From Prevotella sp. CAG:1031 (GTDB taxonomy: Bacteria > Bacteroidota > Bacteroidia > Bacteroidales > Muribaculaceae): DNA of 40,466 nucleotides. The stretch lies in the NCBI GenBank assembly GCA_000431215.1, contig HF985602.1:63526-103991 (forward strand), read 5' to 3'. Every line of letters starts with the position of its first letter. Position 1 is the first letter of the stretch. The notes under the pieces are model-generated. The model saw only the letters and a list, made by a program, of their open reading frames with translations, ran no database searches and was not told the origin of the DNA. Of the stretch, positions 1 through 8,486 are shown in pieces. The position numbers and the translations under genes are program-made.

Positions 1-16
1 CGACCGAACATATAAC

Positions 17-52
17 GAAGAGGCTGCGTCATTTCTCTGGCGCGGCCTTTTC
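17..52 (+). terminator. Hairpin at the window edge, probable terminator of an upstream gene
   Basis: Bases 17-28 pair with 41-52 (12 pairs, two of them G-T wobbles) around a 12-base loop. The 3' arm ends in TTTT. A TAA at 13-15 sits just before it and could be the stop of a gene that lies mostly outside the window, but four codons are too few to call it. If this is a terminator, the promoter of the PH-domain gene at 67 must overlap it, so a leader hairpin is the alternative. Confidence 0.45.
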
Positions 53-66
53 TAACATTATACCGA

Positions 67-582
67 ATGGAAAACAGGCAAATATGGCTCAACGACATCG
101 AGCCGGTCGAAGCTCTGAGCTTCGAGAAGATTGAAAGCCGTTATATAAAAGTGATCATGGCGCGGTTAGTTATCATCTACTTTATTCTGATGGGCTGCGC
201 GCTTTTCATTCTGATGCTCGACACCCCCTATGACACCGCTCTTCTCGTAGCGACAGAATGCCTGCTGGCGGCGGCGTTCGCCGTCAATGCCGCCCTCGTC
301 CGCAAAATATATGACTTCAAGGGTTTTGCGCTGCGCAACAAAGACATATCTTATCGGTCAGGCATTTTTTTCGAGTCGGTTACTACGATCCCGTTCAACA
401 AGATCCAGCAGGTCAGCACCCGCATGAACCTTGTCAGCCGATTCTTCAGCCTATATTATGTCGATGTCATAAACGGGTCGCAGGACGTCATGAGCCGCCT
501 GACCATCCCCGGATTGTCGGCCGAGAAAGCCGAGCAGCTTAAATCATTGCTCATCAACAACACCCGATGCGGCAATGAATGA
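67..582 (+). CDS. Membrane PH-domain protein, YdbS-like
   Basis: A 171-residue protein with two adjacent transmembrane segments (about residues 31-50 and 58-78) followed by a bacterial PH domain of the bPH2 type (about 85-165), visible in the pattern IPFNKIQQVSTRMNLVSRFF. This is the architecture of YdbS-type proteins, found in the cytoplasmic membrane, whose exact role is unknown. The gene overlaps the next one by 8 bases, and in many bacteria a short and a long PH protein are paired in this way, so a joint membrane complex is likely. The ATG at 67 is the first start after the hairpin at 17-52. No Shine-Dalgarno site is visible, as is usual in Bacteroidota. Confidence 0.85.
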   Translation: MENRQIWLNDIEPVEALSFEKIESRYIKVIMARLVIIYFILMGCALFILMLDTPYDTALLVATECLLAAAFAVNAALVRKIYDFKGFALRNKDISYRSGIFFESVTTIPFNKIQQVSTRMNLVSRFFSLYYVDVINGSQDVMSRLTIPGLSAEKAEQLKSLLINNTRCGNE

Positions 583-2068
583 TTTCTCGACTCCCCGCCG
601 AATGAGCCCCGGCGCATTCGTTATAATATTCGTGAAATCATTCCGGGAAATAGCCGGAGCTTCGATCGTCGCTTTTCTATACCTGATGTTCAGGTCAGAC
701 GACAGCGATTCGGCGGTTTCGGTTCTTATGAAAATAGCCCTGGCGATTGGCATCTTCATAGCATTCTCCCTGCTTACTGCCTTCCTTCGGTTCTATTTCA
801 GAAAATTCCATATCGAGGAGGATAAGCTTGTTTACTCCCGCGGGATCGCACAAAAAAGGACAACAAGCATACCACTTTCGCGCATCCACAATCTGCGCAC
901 AAAAAGAGGGCTGGTCTATCGGATTCTTAACATGAGAGGCGTGACATTCGACACTCTGGCAACCGATAAAGAGGAAGTCGAGCTTATTCTTGACGAAAGC
1001 GACTGGCAAAGCCTGTTGTCACGCGTCAAAAGCGGGGAAAATATCGCCGTCAAATCCGGGGAAGAGGGCGCCTCGGTATCTCCCCCGCCCCATATAGACG
1101 ATACAATTCAGATAAGTAATGCCGCCGTGATAAAGGGCGCGCTCTGCCAGAACCATCTCAAAGGCTTCGCCGTGTTGTCGACTATTCTGCTTCCTGTCCT
1201 CGACAAGCTCAATGATTTCGGCGAAAACAACACCGAGCGCGTCATCGACTTTATCGAATCGCACGCCGGCGACACACTCCCAACCATCTGGCAATGGGCA
1301 ACGATTCTCGCCGCTCTGTATCTGGTTATCGTTGTGCTGCTGACCGGAAAAATCCTTCTCCGATATGGCGATATGGCGATAAAACTCGCCGGAAGCAAGC
1401 TGACAATTGAATCGGGACTGATTTCCCGGTTCACAAGCCGCCTCTCACGCGACAAGGCGACAATTCTGTCAATAAAACAGAATCCGGTCGAAAAGGCCGC
1501 CGGATGCGAGACCGTAACACTGCGTCAGGCCAACAACGCGACCGACTCTAAAGCCGGAGGCAATATCACAATCTACGGCGCAATGCCCGGAAAGGCGCTG
1601 CTTGACTGGTGGCTCGGCGACTCACTGACGGGAGCCCCCATGCAATCGGCGCGTTCGGGAGCCGGCCTCTTCTACCGCAAGTCAATTCCCTGGCTGCTTG
1701 CCGCCATTGCCGGTGCTGTCATATTGATTTTCGCAGCCGACAGCCCGTTGTCGGCCGTCATAATCTGTCCGGCAGCTGTCGTTTTTGGCTCGCTGCGGGC
1801 CGCAATGGTACTCCGACACAGCCGGATAACGCTCTACGATTCGTTCGTAAAGATCAATCGCGGAAATATCGCCTATATCAGCGAATATATCAGATACAGC
1901 AGCATAGAGGCAACCGGAATCAGAAAAACTCCGTTCTCCCGCTTCACCGGACGCGTCACGCTCTCACTGTCGACCAATGCCGGCGCCGTCAAAATAAGCT
2001 CTCTGAGAATCGGCGACGCACGCGCGCTGCGCAATACCATTCTCAACAAAGCCGTTGAGGCGAAATAA
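575..2068 (+). CDS. Large membrane PH-domain protein, YdbT-like
   Basis: A 497-residue polytopic membrane protein. It shows a pair of N-terminal membrane segments (about residues 12-35 and 48-70), then a bPH2 domain (RGIAQKRTTSIPLSRIHNLR, about 90-165), a second pair (about 205-225 and 238-260) and another bPH2 domain (SGLISRFTSRLSRDKATILS), and a third pair (about 365-405) with a last bPH2-like segment (NRGNIAYISEYIRYSSIE). This repeated layout is that of YdbT. Translation probably couples to the upstream gene through the ATGAATGA overlap. Function beyond membrane or envelope association is not established for the family. The gene ends before the bidirectional terminator at 2104-2135. Confidence 0.85.
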   Translation: MNDFSTPRRMSPGAFVIIFVKSFREIAGASIVAFLYLMFRSDDSDSAVSVLMKIALAIGIFIAFSLLTAFLRFYFRKFHIEEDKLVYSRGIAQKRTTSIPLSRIHNLRTKRGLVYRILNMRGVTFDTLATDKEEVELILDESDWQSLLSRVKSGENIAVKSGEEGASVSPPPHIDDTIQISNAAVIKGALCQNHLKGFAVLSTILLPVLDKLNDFGENNTERVIDFIESHAGDTLPTIWQWATILAALYLVIVVLLTGKILLRYGDMAIKLAGSKLTIESGLISRFTSRLSRDKATILSIKQNPVEKAAGCETVTLRQANNATDSKAGGNITIYGAMPGKALLDWWLGDSLTGAPMQSARSGAGLFYRKSIPWLLAAIAGAVILIFAADSPLSAVIICPAAVVFGSLRAAMVLRHSRITLYDSFVKINRGNIAYISEYIRYSSIEATGIRKTPFSRFTGRVTLSLSTNAGAVKISSLRIGDARALRNTILNKAVEAK

Positions 2069-2103
2069 CGCGAATCATTGAAAACGAATACATAAAACAA
2101 AAA

Positions 2104-2135
2104 CGGGCTCCCTCACGAGAGCCCGAATCTTTTGT
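2104..2135. terminator. Bidirectional terminator between convergent genes
   Basis: A perfect 7-bp stem (CGGGCTC at 2104-2110, GAGCCCG at 2119-2125) is followed by a T-rich tract on the + strand. On the - strand it is followed by TTTTTGTTTT, from the A-rich flank at 2094-2103. It lies between the stops of the PH protein gene (+) and the porin gene (-), so it can end both transcripts. Confidence 0.85.
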
Positions 2136-2165
2136 TTAGATATATATTTCTGATATGCTCTTACT

Positions 2166-3548
2166 TTAGAACTCATAGGCTACGCGAGCCATGAGTGAAT
2201 GTAGGTTCCGATCCATTTTATATGCCAGGCTATACTGGTTGTTGAAACGGGAATAGCTGTAGTCAACGCGTGCGATCAGCGATTTGGTGATGTAGTAGTT
2301 GACACCGAATGTATATGAGTGGACAGCTCCACCGCCGATCGACCCGTTGGTTATTCCGAACGACTGGTGAAGCGGACTTGTATAAAAGCCGTCGCCCTTC
2401 ATGCCGACAGAATATATTGAGCCTGGAATGACATCATTCAGCGAGGTATAGTTGAAGCGGGCAACAAACTCAAGCGTCTTGCCGCCGGGACGGCGCATGA
2501 GAGCATCGACACGGTTATAGCTGTAGTCTCCGCCGATGGCGATAACGCCGGCCTCTACGCTGAAGCCCTGAAAATTAGCCGGAGTGTCCTCACCCATCAT
2601 AGCCTTATATCTGTCGATTGTCGGGAACATCGAGCCCATGAATGTGCCGAGCGAGTTATTGAAATCATAATCCCAGTCACGCTCACGGTTGACATGGGTA
2701 TGGATATATTCGCCCTTGACATACACATTGCGATAGTTGGCCATCAGTTCCAGACCGTATTTGAATGTGCTCTTGACGTTGTTGAGATTAGCCTGCAAAA
2801 ACGGCGTATTGTCAATGTTAGATTCGAGATTCGACGACAAAATCAGCGAACGGTTATATTTATCACTGCCGTTTTTGATACCGTTGGCATTGGGGACTCT
2901 GAAATTGACGCTACCGCCGGCATGGATGTTGAAATCTTCGCTGGTATAGCGGCCGAGCAGACGGGCAGAGAGAGAATATCCCATGTCACCGCCATGATAT
3001 TCGTTTGACAGCTTCTGGCTGAACGCACCGCCTTCAACCCATACATAAGGATGATAGTAGCGGTAACTCAGACCGAGCGCACGCCCGGTTCCGAATGCCT
3101 GCACAGTCGCCGACTTTGCAATGAACGGATAATCCATTGTCGACTGAATGTTCTCGGCCGAGAACGGCTCTGCGAAGTTACCCAGACGCAGGAATCCGTT
3201 TTTATTGGAATGCCAGCGCACAAACACGTCTTTAAGCATATTGCCTTTGGCCATGAAGTCGACATCGAATTTGAAGTCGAAGTGGTCGCCGAGTTTGCTG
3301 AACAGACGGATGCGCGCGGCCGACAATGTAGCGCCGTTGCCGCGGTCGGTATGGTCGTCGAAATATATGGCACCGTCAATATCTGCCCGTGCTCCGACTC
3401 GAAAACTATATTTGCCGTCGGGAGTGCTGAATTTTGTAATGCCGTCTTGAATGTAGGCATTCATTTCGTGCTGTGCCTCGGTTTCTTCGGCTACCGCCAC
3501 ACTTGCGGCCGCGAGTACACACATGGATAATGTCAGTATCTTTTTCAT
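2166..3548 (-). CDS. Outer membrane porin, phosphate-selective porin O/P family
   Basis: A 460-residue protein with a Sec signal peptide (MKKILTLSMCVLAAASVAVA, cut near residue 20). The mature part alternates polar and aromatic residues in short strands, as expected of a beta-barrel, and ends in ARVAYEF, a C-terminal Phe that fits a BAM insertion signal. Its strand pattern (FRVGARADIDGAIYF, FDFKFDVDFM, FLRLGNFAEPFS) is that of the OprO/OprP family, named for Pseudomonas porins specific for phosphate and polyphosphate. In Bacteroidota, specificity cannot be read from family alone. It lies 48 bases downstream of a glycerophosphodiesterase gene on the same strand, which suggests an operon for scavenging phosphate from phosphodiesters. 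Confidence 0.85.
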   Translation of the reverse strand: MKKILTLSMCVLAAASVAVAEETEAQHEMNAYIQDGITKFSTPDGKYSFRVGARADIDGAIYFDDHTDRGNGATLSAARIRLFSKLGDHFDFKFDVDFMAKGNMLKDVFVRWHSNKNGFLRLGNFAEPFSAENIQSTMDYPFIAKSATVQAFGTGRALGLSYRYYHPYVWVEGGAFSQKLSNEYHGGDMGYSLSARLLGRYTSEDFNIHAGGSVNFRVPNANGIKNGSDKYNRSLILSSNLESNIDNTPFLQANLNNVKSTFKYGLELMANYRNVYVKGEYIHTHVNRERDWDYDFNNSLGTFMGSMFPTIDRYKAMMGEDTPANFQGFSVEAGVIAIGGDYSYNRVDALMRRPGGKTLEFVARFNYTSLNDVIPGSIYSVGMKGDGFYTSPLHQSFGITNGSIGGGAVHSYTFGVNYYITKSLIARVDYSYSRFNNQYSLAYKMDRNLHSLMARVAYEF

Positions 3549-3596
3549 GATTTTTCTTTAATGGATGAATTTGTGATGATGTGGAGAGAGTGACTT

Positions 3597-4940
3597 TTAT
3601 TTATAATAGCCGAGTTCGTCAAGAACTTCTTGCGCTGTGCGGCGGGTCTTGTGGAGCTGCAGGTTATCACCTTTATCCTTGAACCAGGGATTGTTGGCAT
3701 TGCTCTTGAAATAGTTCAGGCCTTTGTCGAGATAGCCCTGCAGGGTCGTGCGGTAATAATCGATCGCCAGATCGGCATGATTGGTAAACACCATATCAAC
3801 CGAGTTTTTGTCGGGGCCGCCTTCTTTTGTCGGGTCAGTCCAGGGGCCTGTGTAGGCAAGCATTTGGTTCTGAGTGTTGAACGTCCATGCGTGAACATCC
3901 ATGCCGGCTTTCTGTATCATAGCGGCCTGCCATGACTTGAGGCTTGTGGGATAACCTGAAATGTAGTCGATGTTCGGGCCCATTGCGGTAGCGCCGTTGT
4001 CGATGGCAAAGTTGATGTGTGCGGCGTAGGATTGCGGAGTGGAGCTGCTCAGGTCGGCAAACAGATACAAGGTAGGAATCTTACGTTTGAAGACACGGTT
4101 GAAGTTTGCAAGGCCGTCATGTTCGAATGTCTGGAGAATGATACGCGCCGGAGTATTGGCGACATCGACTTCGCCGGGCTTGCCGTCTTTGTAGGGAATC
4201 TTTTTGAGCTGGTTGATATCTTCGGCATACCATCCGGTGCGGGTCAGAATCTCAAGAAGAGTCTCTTCCATACCGGCGAACATCCAGGGAGCTTTTGTCT
4301 CGATATATACACCGGGACGGTTTCCGTTGTCGGCCTCGTCAGGAACATATTCCGTGCCGGCATAAGAACCGTCGGCATTGCGGATAATAACGCGCTTGCC
4401 ATCGGCGTCACGCTTGATTCGCTTGCCCTCGGCAATGGCGATGACATCTTCGAGCGTCAGCACGTCGAGCCCTACAAACGAAGAGCGCGCCTGCTCGGGA
4501 TTGGCTTCGTTGAACCACGATCCGATGTCGAGCTTCAGCAGTTCCTCGAACGTGAATGAGCTTACGTAGTCGGCAATTCTCGACGGATAAATGGCCTCGA
4601 TATCTGTCGTGCGTGTCAGGTCGGTGTCGTGCAGGGCAAGTGTGACTCCGTCTTTTGTGCGCTGAAGGTCACATTCGAGATAATCGGCTCCGATATTTCG
4701 GGCCCAGCGCATGGCGGCCTCGCTCTCTTCAGGCGCCCAGAACTCCGTGCCGCGGTGGGCGATTACCGCATTTTTCGGGGTATAGGCAATGACTTCTTTC
4801 TGTGCGTCGGAAAGCTCATGGATTTCAGGTTCGTCGTAAGATGAGAAACCATCGGTTCGGGTGTCGTCGTCACAGGCTGTGAGACCGCAGAGTACGACCG
4901 TGCTTAACGCAACTTGTCTCAGTATTAACGGCTTGCGCAT
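3597..4940 (-). CDS. Glycerophosphodiester phosphodiesterase, lipoprotein
   Basis: A 447-residue protein that would hydrolyse glycerophosphodiesters to glycerol 3-phosphate and an alcohol. The N-terminus has a hydrophobic stretch and a lipobox (LTAC, Cys23), so it should be a lipoprotein of the periplasm or surface. GDPD motifs are visible: HRG at 62-64, Glu72, the ECDLQ segment at 89-93 and the LHD at 103-105, all parts of the usual metal and catalytic site. The domain is longer than the roughly 250 residues of minimal GDPDs, with insertions near 115-210, as is common in Bacteroidales homologues. It is the first gene of a likely two-gene unit with the porin. A consensus promoter lies about 120 bases upstream, leaving an unusually long leader for this window. 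Confidence 0.9.
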   Translation of the reverse strand: MRKPLILRQVALSTVVLCGLTACDDDTRTDGFSSYDEPEIHELSDAQKEVIAYTPKNAVIAHRGTEFWAPEESEAAMRWARNIGADYLECDLQRTKDGVTLALHDTDLTRTTDIEAIYPSRIADYVSSFTFEELLKLDIGSWFNEANPEQARSSFVGLDVLTLEDVIAIAEGKRIKRDADGKRVIIRNADGSYAGTEYVPDEADNGNRPGVYIETKAPWMFAGMEETLLEILTRTGWYAEDINQLKKIPYKDGKPGEVDVANTPARIILQTFEHDGLANFNRVFKRKIPTLYLFADLSSSTPQSYAAHINFAIDNGATAMGPNIDYISGYPTSLKSWQAAMIQKAGMDVHAWTFNTQNQMLAYTGPWTDPTKEGGPDKNSVDMVFTNHADLAIDYYRTTLQGYLDKGLNYFKSNANNPWFKDKGDNLQLHKTRRTAQEVLDELGYYK

Positions 4941-5021
4941 GATGTGAAATGTTTAGAATTGGAAATTATTATGATTGGTTGTGAATTAAAATTGCGTCAG
5001 TTTCGCAACAACGCAACTACT

Positions 5022-5060
5022 TTCGAAATTCGAAACTATTGCGGTGTTTTTATTTTCGAA
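5022..5060. repeat. Three TTCGAA sites in the GDPD leader
   Basis: TTCGAA occurs at 5022-5027, 5029-5034 and 5055-5060, the first two only one base apart. Each is a palindrome, so the cluster could be a regulator binding site or could fold in the transcript leader. An additional small inverted pair, TTGCG at 4992-4996 and CGCAA at 5004-5008, follows in the same leader. Confidence 0.4.
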
Positions 5061-5061
5061 A

Positions 5062-5094
5062 CAAAAGTACGGGGGGGAGGTAAAAAGTCCCAAA
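5062..5094 (-). promoter_or_regulatory. Promoter for the GDPD-porin unit
   Basis: Read on the - strand, TTTG at 5094-5091 and TACTTTTG at 5069-5062 are separated by 21 bases. This matches the Bacteroidota primary sigma pattern TTTG-N19-21-TAnnTTTG. Initiation would fall near 5056, giving a leader of about 115 bases before the GDPD start codon. Confidence 0.7.
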
Positions 5095-5101
5095 TAATTT
5101 T

Positions 5102-5119
5102 ATATGTTATAAAACATAT
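5102..5119. promoter_or_regulatory. Palindrome upstream of the GDPD promoter, candidate operator
   Basis: ATATGTT at 5102-5108 and AACATAT at 5113-5119 form a perfect 7-4-7 inverted repeat. It lies 8 bases upstream of the -33 element, at about -46 to -63 from the expected start, where class I/II activators often bind. The sequence is AT-rich, so chance is possible. Confidence 0.4.
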
Positions 5120-5173
5120 TTCGACAATTCGGCCAATATTCCCAATAAAAACAGGCACTATACGACACATTTA

Positions 5174-5208
5174 GCCCATTATCATCCGTCATCGGGACAA
5201 TAATGGGC
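5174..5208. terminator. Hairpin downstream of mutS2
   Basis: GCCCATTAT at 5174-5182 pairs perfectly with ATAATGGGC at 5200-5208 around a 17-base loop. It begins 26 bases past the MutS2 stop codon. There is no T-tract on the exit side for the - strand transcript, so it may stabilise the 3' end rather than act as a classical intrinsic terminator. The rest of 4941-5233 is promoter and leader for GDPD, and I see no gene in it. Confidence 0.55.
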
Positions 5209-5233
5209 CTCAAAAAATGGCTACAAAAAAGTG

Positions 5234-7696
5234 TCAGTCGAGATCGACTACGGTGATTCCGGCGCCTCCCAGGCGCACATCTTCGTCGGCGAAATGCGAA
5301 ACTCCGGCCACTGTTGCCAGATAAGTCCTGATAGCCTGACGCAATGCTCCCGTTCCCGTTCCGTGAAGGATTCTGACGCGTCCGGCCTGAAACTGTATTG
5401 CATCGTCGAGGAAGTAGGTGACAGCCTGAATTGCCTCGTCGGCCCTCATCCCGCGCACGTCGATATCGCGGTTGAACTGGAGCTGACGGCGCCTCATGGC
5501 GTCGGTAGTGGCCGACGATACGAATCCTGCGCCTTTAGCCGATGCCTCGGGAATCTTTGCGTTGGTAGGCTGCAGACGCGATAGAGCTACGGTTGTCTTT
5601 ATCATGCCGAAAGCAACAACGGCATTCTTTCCGCTTATCTCAATGACGCGTCCGGGCGTACCCTGACCGTCGAGCCTGACCGTCGAGCCGACTTCAACAG
5701 GCGCTTTCGCCGTCTGAACCGCTGTCGGGGACTTGGCGCGCTCTTTCTTCGCTTTCGGCGCCTTGCGCAGCAGTTCGGGAAGCTTCGACGATTCACGCTG
5801 AAGCTCCTGTTTGTCGCGGGCGAGCTGACGGCGCGCTTCGAGGGTGCGGTCACGCTCGGCCTGAGCATGGCGTATTTCCGAAATGGCACGCTCGATAGCT
5901 CCGTTGCTACCCTCGATTATCCGCGCTGCCTCGGCGCGGGCTTCGGCAAGGATGTCGCGGCGGCTGCGGCGCAGCGTCTCGGCCTCGTCGCGATAACGTT
6001 CGAGAGTGGCCTCGAGCTCTTTTTCGCGCTTGCGGATAGCTGCGCGCTTGTTCTCCCAATAGCGCTTGTCGCGGGTTATGTCGAGCAGATATTTGTCGAG
6101 ATTGACATAGTCACTGCCGACAATCTCGCCCGCCTCGTCAATAACCTCGGCGGGCAACCCGGTCTTGCGCGCTATCTCGAGAGCGAAAGAGCTGCCCGGA
6201 TTACCTATCGACAGGCGGAACAGCGGCTGCATGAGATGGCGGTCGTAGAGCATCGAACCGTTGACCAGGCCCTCGGTGTCCTCGGCGTAATGCTTCAGAT
6301 TCTGGAAATGGGTCGTTATCACACCCCACATCCCGCGGTCGTTGAAACGATGAAGGATGGCCTGCGCTATCGCGCCTCCGATCTGAGGCTCGGTGCCCCC
6401 GCCGAATTCATCTATGAGAGTCAGCGAAGTCGTGCGCCCGCGCTGGAGCATGAGTTTCATCGTGCGCAGATGCGACGAGTAGGTCGACAGATCGTCTTCA
6501 ATCGACTGGTCGTCGCCGATGTCGAGGAAGATGTCTTCGAAAATGCCGAAGTGGCTGTTATCGTAGACAGTGGGAAGCATTCCACACTGAAGCATATACT
6601 GAAGTATTCCTACCGTTTTCAGACACACCGACTTACCTCCGGCGTTAGGCCCCGAGATGATCAGGATACGCTGCTTCGGCGTCAGGCAGATGTCAATAGG
6701 AACTATCTCTTTTCCCTGAGCGGCGAGTGTGGCCTGAAGCACGGGGTGACAGGCATGGTACCATTCCATCTCCGGTTCTTCCGACAGCGAGGGACGAGAA
6801 GCTCCGCTGTCGAGAGCATATAATGCTTTCGAACGCACGAAGTCGAAGAAGCCGAGATCGAGATATGCGGCCGCGAGCTCGTCGGCTTCGGGCCTCATGT
6901 CCGCCACTATGACGGCCATAATGCGGGCTATCTCGCGGCGTTCGTCCATCTCAAGCTCGCGCACACGATTGTTGGCCTCGACTACCTCGGCAGGCTCGAT
7001 AAAGACAGTCTTTCCACTGGCGCTCTCGTCGTGGACTATGCCGGCCACGCGCCGTTTGTTTGCGGGGGCAACCGGAAGCACGAGGCGGCCGTCGCGCAGC
7101 GTCGGGGTAGCGTCTGCCTCGACATAACCTTCTGCTATGGCGCGGGCTACCACTTTGCGCATTATTGAGTTTATCGTTCCTGAAATTCCGCGCAGCTGGC
7201 GGCGTATGTCGGCAAGCTCCGGCGACGCGTTGTCGAGGACATTCCCGTATTTGTCAATGGTGCGGTCTATTTCTGAGCGCAACGCCGTGAAATCGGGCAG
7301 AGAAATAGCCGTAGTGTCGAGTCCCGGAAAAGGCGACCGCTGACTCTCCCCGTCGCGGTGAGAGGCGAAATAGTCGGCAACATCCCTGACAATTCCAAGC
7401 ATACGACGCAGTTTCACAAGGTCGGCAACTTCAATCGAAGCGCCCGGGACTCTGATTGCGGCAATGATGGTGTCGAGATCATCGTCGAGATCGCTCAGCG
7501 GCATCGGATCGGGCCCACTGACAATAGCGAGCATCTCAGCCGTAAGACTGATACGACGGCTGACCTCTTCGAACGAGGCCGAAAAACCCATGTCGGCCAC
7601 CATACGACGCCCCGGAGCCGTCAGACAACGGCCCGCAACGGCACTTCTCACAGCATCGAAGCCTATTTTGTGTTCAAAACTTTCGGGATAGATCAT
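5234..7696 (-). CDS. mutS2: Endonuclease MutS2 (ribosome rescue / recombination ATPase)
   Basis: An 820-residue MutS2, close to the family's usual 780-830. It has MutS-type core and lever regions, then the ABC ATPase with Walker A GPNAGGKS near residue 350, and TLIDEFGGGTEP as Walker B and signature region. A long charged coiled coil with Arg/Glu-rich sequence (about 530-640) follows, and finally a C-terminal Smr domain (DVRGMRADEA, ILHGTGTGAL). MutS2 proteins have been tied to suppression of recombination and, more recently, to splitting collided ribosomes. I start at the ATG at 7696 (MIYPESFEHK). A TTG four codons upstream is in frame, but it lies inside the -7 promoter element and would not be transcribed as a start. 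It stands alone downstream of gpmA with its own -7 motif. Confidence 0.93.
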   Translation of the reverse strand: MIYPESFEHKIGFDAVRSAVAGRCLTAPGRRMVADMGFSASFEEVSRRISLTAEMLAIVSGPDPMPLSDLDDDLDTIIAAIRVPGASIEVADLVKLRRMLGIVRDVADYFASHRDGESQRSPFPGLDTTAISLPDFTALRSEIDRTIDKYGNVLDNASPELADIRRQLRGISGTINSIMRKVVARAIAEGYVEADATPTLRDGRLVLPVAPANKRRVAGIVHDESASGKTVFIEPAEVVEANNRVRELEMDERREIARIMAVIVADMRPEADELAAAYLDLGFFDFVRSKALYALDSGASRPSLSEEPEMEWYHACHPVLQATLAAQGKEIVPIDICLTPKQRILIISGPNAGGKSVCLKTVGILQYMLQCGMLPTVYDNSHFGIFEDIFLDIGDDQSIEDDLSTYSSHLRTMKLMLQRGRTTSLTLIDEFGGGTEPQIGGAIAQAILHRFNDRGMWGVITTHFQNLKHYAEDTEGLVNGSMLYDRHLMQPLFRLSIGNPGSSFALEIARKTGLPAEVIDEAGEIVGSDYVNLDKYLLDITRDKRYWENKRAAIRKREKELEATLERYRDEAETLRRSRRDILAEARAEAARIIEGSNGAIERAISEIRHAQAERDRTLEARRQLARDKQELQRESSKLPELLRKAPKAKKERAKSPTAVQTAKAPVEVGSTVRLDGQGTPGRVIEISGKNAVVAFGMIKTTVALSRLQPTNAKIPEASAKGAGFVSSATTDAMRRRQLQFNRDIDVRGMRADEAIQAVTYFLDDAIQFQAGRVRILHGTGTGALRQAIRTYLATVAGVSHFADEDVRLGGAGITVVDLD

Positions 7697-7705
7697 GATC
7701 GGCTG

Positions 7706-7713
7706 CAAAGTTA
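7706..7713 (-). promoter_or_regulatory. -7 element of the mutS2 promoter
   Basis: TAACTTTG on the - strand matches TAnnTTTG and lies 9 bases from the MutS2 ATG, so the transcript would have almost no leader. I do not find a TTTG at the usual -33 spacing. Confidence 0.55.
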
Positions 7714-7744
7714 CGAAAAAGCGCCGAGACGCCCCACCCCGCCG

Positions 7745-8431
7745 TCAAAGATAACGGTTCGCGACAACGTTCAGCCTGTCGTCGAGCTCGAACACCCACG
7801 GCTTGCCTGTGGGAATCTCACAGCCGACAATCTCGGTAGCCGAGAGATGGAGCATCATCATGGCCAGACCGCGCAGGCTGTTGCCGTGAGCCGCCACGAT
7901 AACATTATCGTAGAGCCTGAGCGACGGCTCGATAAGCTCTTCGAGACAAGGACGCACTCGTTCTATAGTGACGGCCAGCGATTCGGTCAGCGGGAGTTCA
8001 CGGTTTGTCAGCCCGGCGTATCGCGGATCGTTGCCCGGAAAACGCGGATCGGCCGGATTAAGCGCGGGGGGCGCTACGTCGTATGACCGGCGCCAGATGT
8101 GAACCTGTTCGTCGCCATATCTGGCCGCAGTGTCGGCTTTGTTAAGTCCCTGCAGAGCTCCGTAATGCCGCTCGTTGAGATGCCAGTCTTTTACCACAGG
8201 CACCCAGCAGCGGTTCATGGCGTCGAGGGCGATATCGAGAGTGTGGATGGCCCGGCGCAGATACGAAGTGAAGCAATAATCGGGGCAGAGGCCCTCGGCG
8301 GCGATGAGCCGCCCGGCCTCTGCGGCCTCCTTGCGCCCTTTGTCGGTAAGCTCCACATCGGTCCAGCCCGTAAAACGGTTTTCGAGATTCCAGGCGCTCT
8401 GGCCGTGGCGCAAAAGTATCAGGTGTTTCAT
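7745..8431 (-). CDS. gpmA: 2,3-bisphosphoglycerate-dependent phosphoglycerate mutase
   Basis: A 228-residue cytoplasmic enzyme that interconverts 3- and 2-phosphoglycerate in glycolysis and gluconeogenesis. The phosphohistidine motif LLRHGQSAWN is at residues 6-15, with His9 accepting the phosphate. The acid residue lies in LNERHYGALQG, and the second histidine in AAHGNSLRG. Length is slightly below that of E. coli GpmA (250). The ATG at 8431 (MKHLILLRHG) is preferred to the ATG 11 codons upstream, because the family starts right before this motif. It sits 55 bases downstream of the permease gene and 48 upstream of mutS2. Confidence 0.93.
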   Translation of the reverse strand: MKHLILLRHGQSAWNLENRFTGWTDVELTDKGRKEAAEAGRLIAAEGLCPDYCFTSYLRRAIHTLDIALDAMNRCWVPVVKDWHLNERHYGALQGLNKADTAARYGDEQVHIWRRSYDVAPPALNPADPRFPGNDPRYAGLTNRELPLTESLAVTIERVRPCLEELIEPSLRLYDNVIVAAHGNSLRGLAMMMLHLSATEIVGCEIPTGKPWVFELDDRLNVVANRYL

Positions 8432-8486
8432 GTCTGTCAATAATATGTTCCGACATTGAAACACCTACGTCGCCGTTATTGTTGAC

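Noticed and set aside
7697..7708. TTG start four codons upstream for mutS2
   Set aside because: The TTG is part of the TAACTTTG promoter element, so the transcript would begin after it. The ATG at 7696 is the better start.
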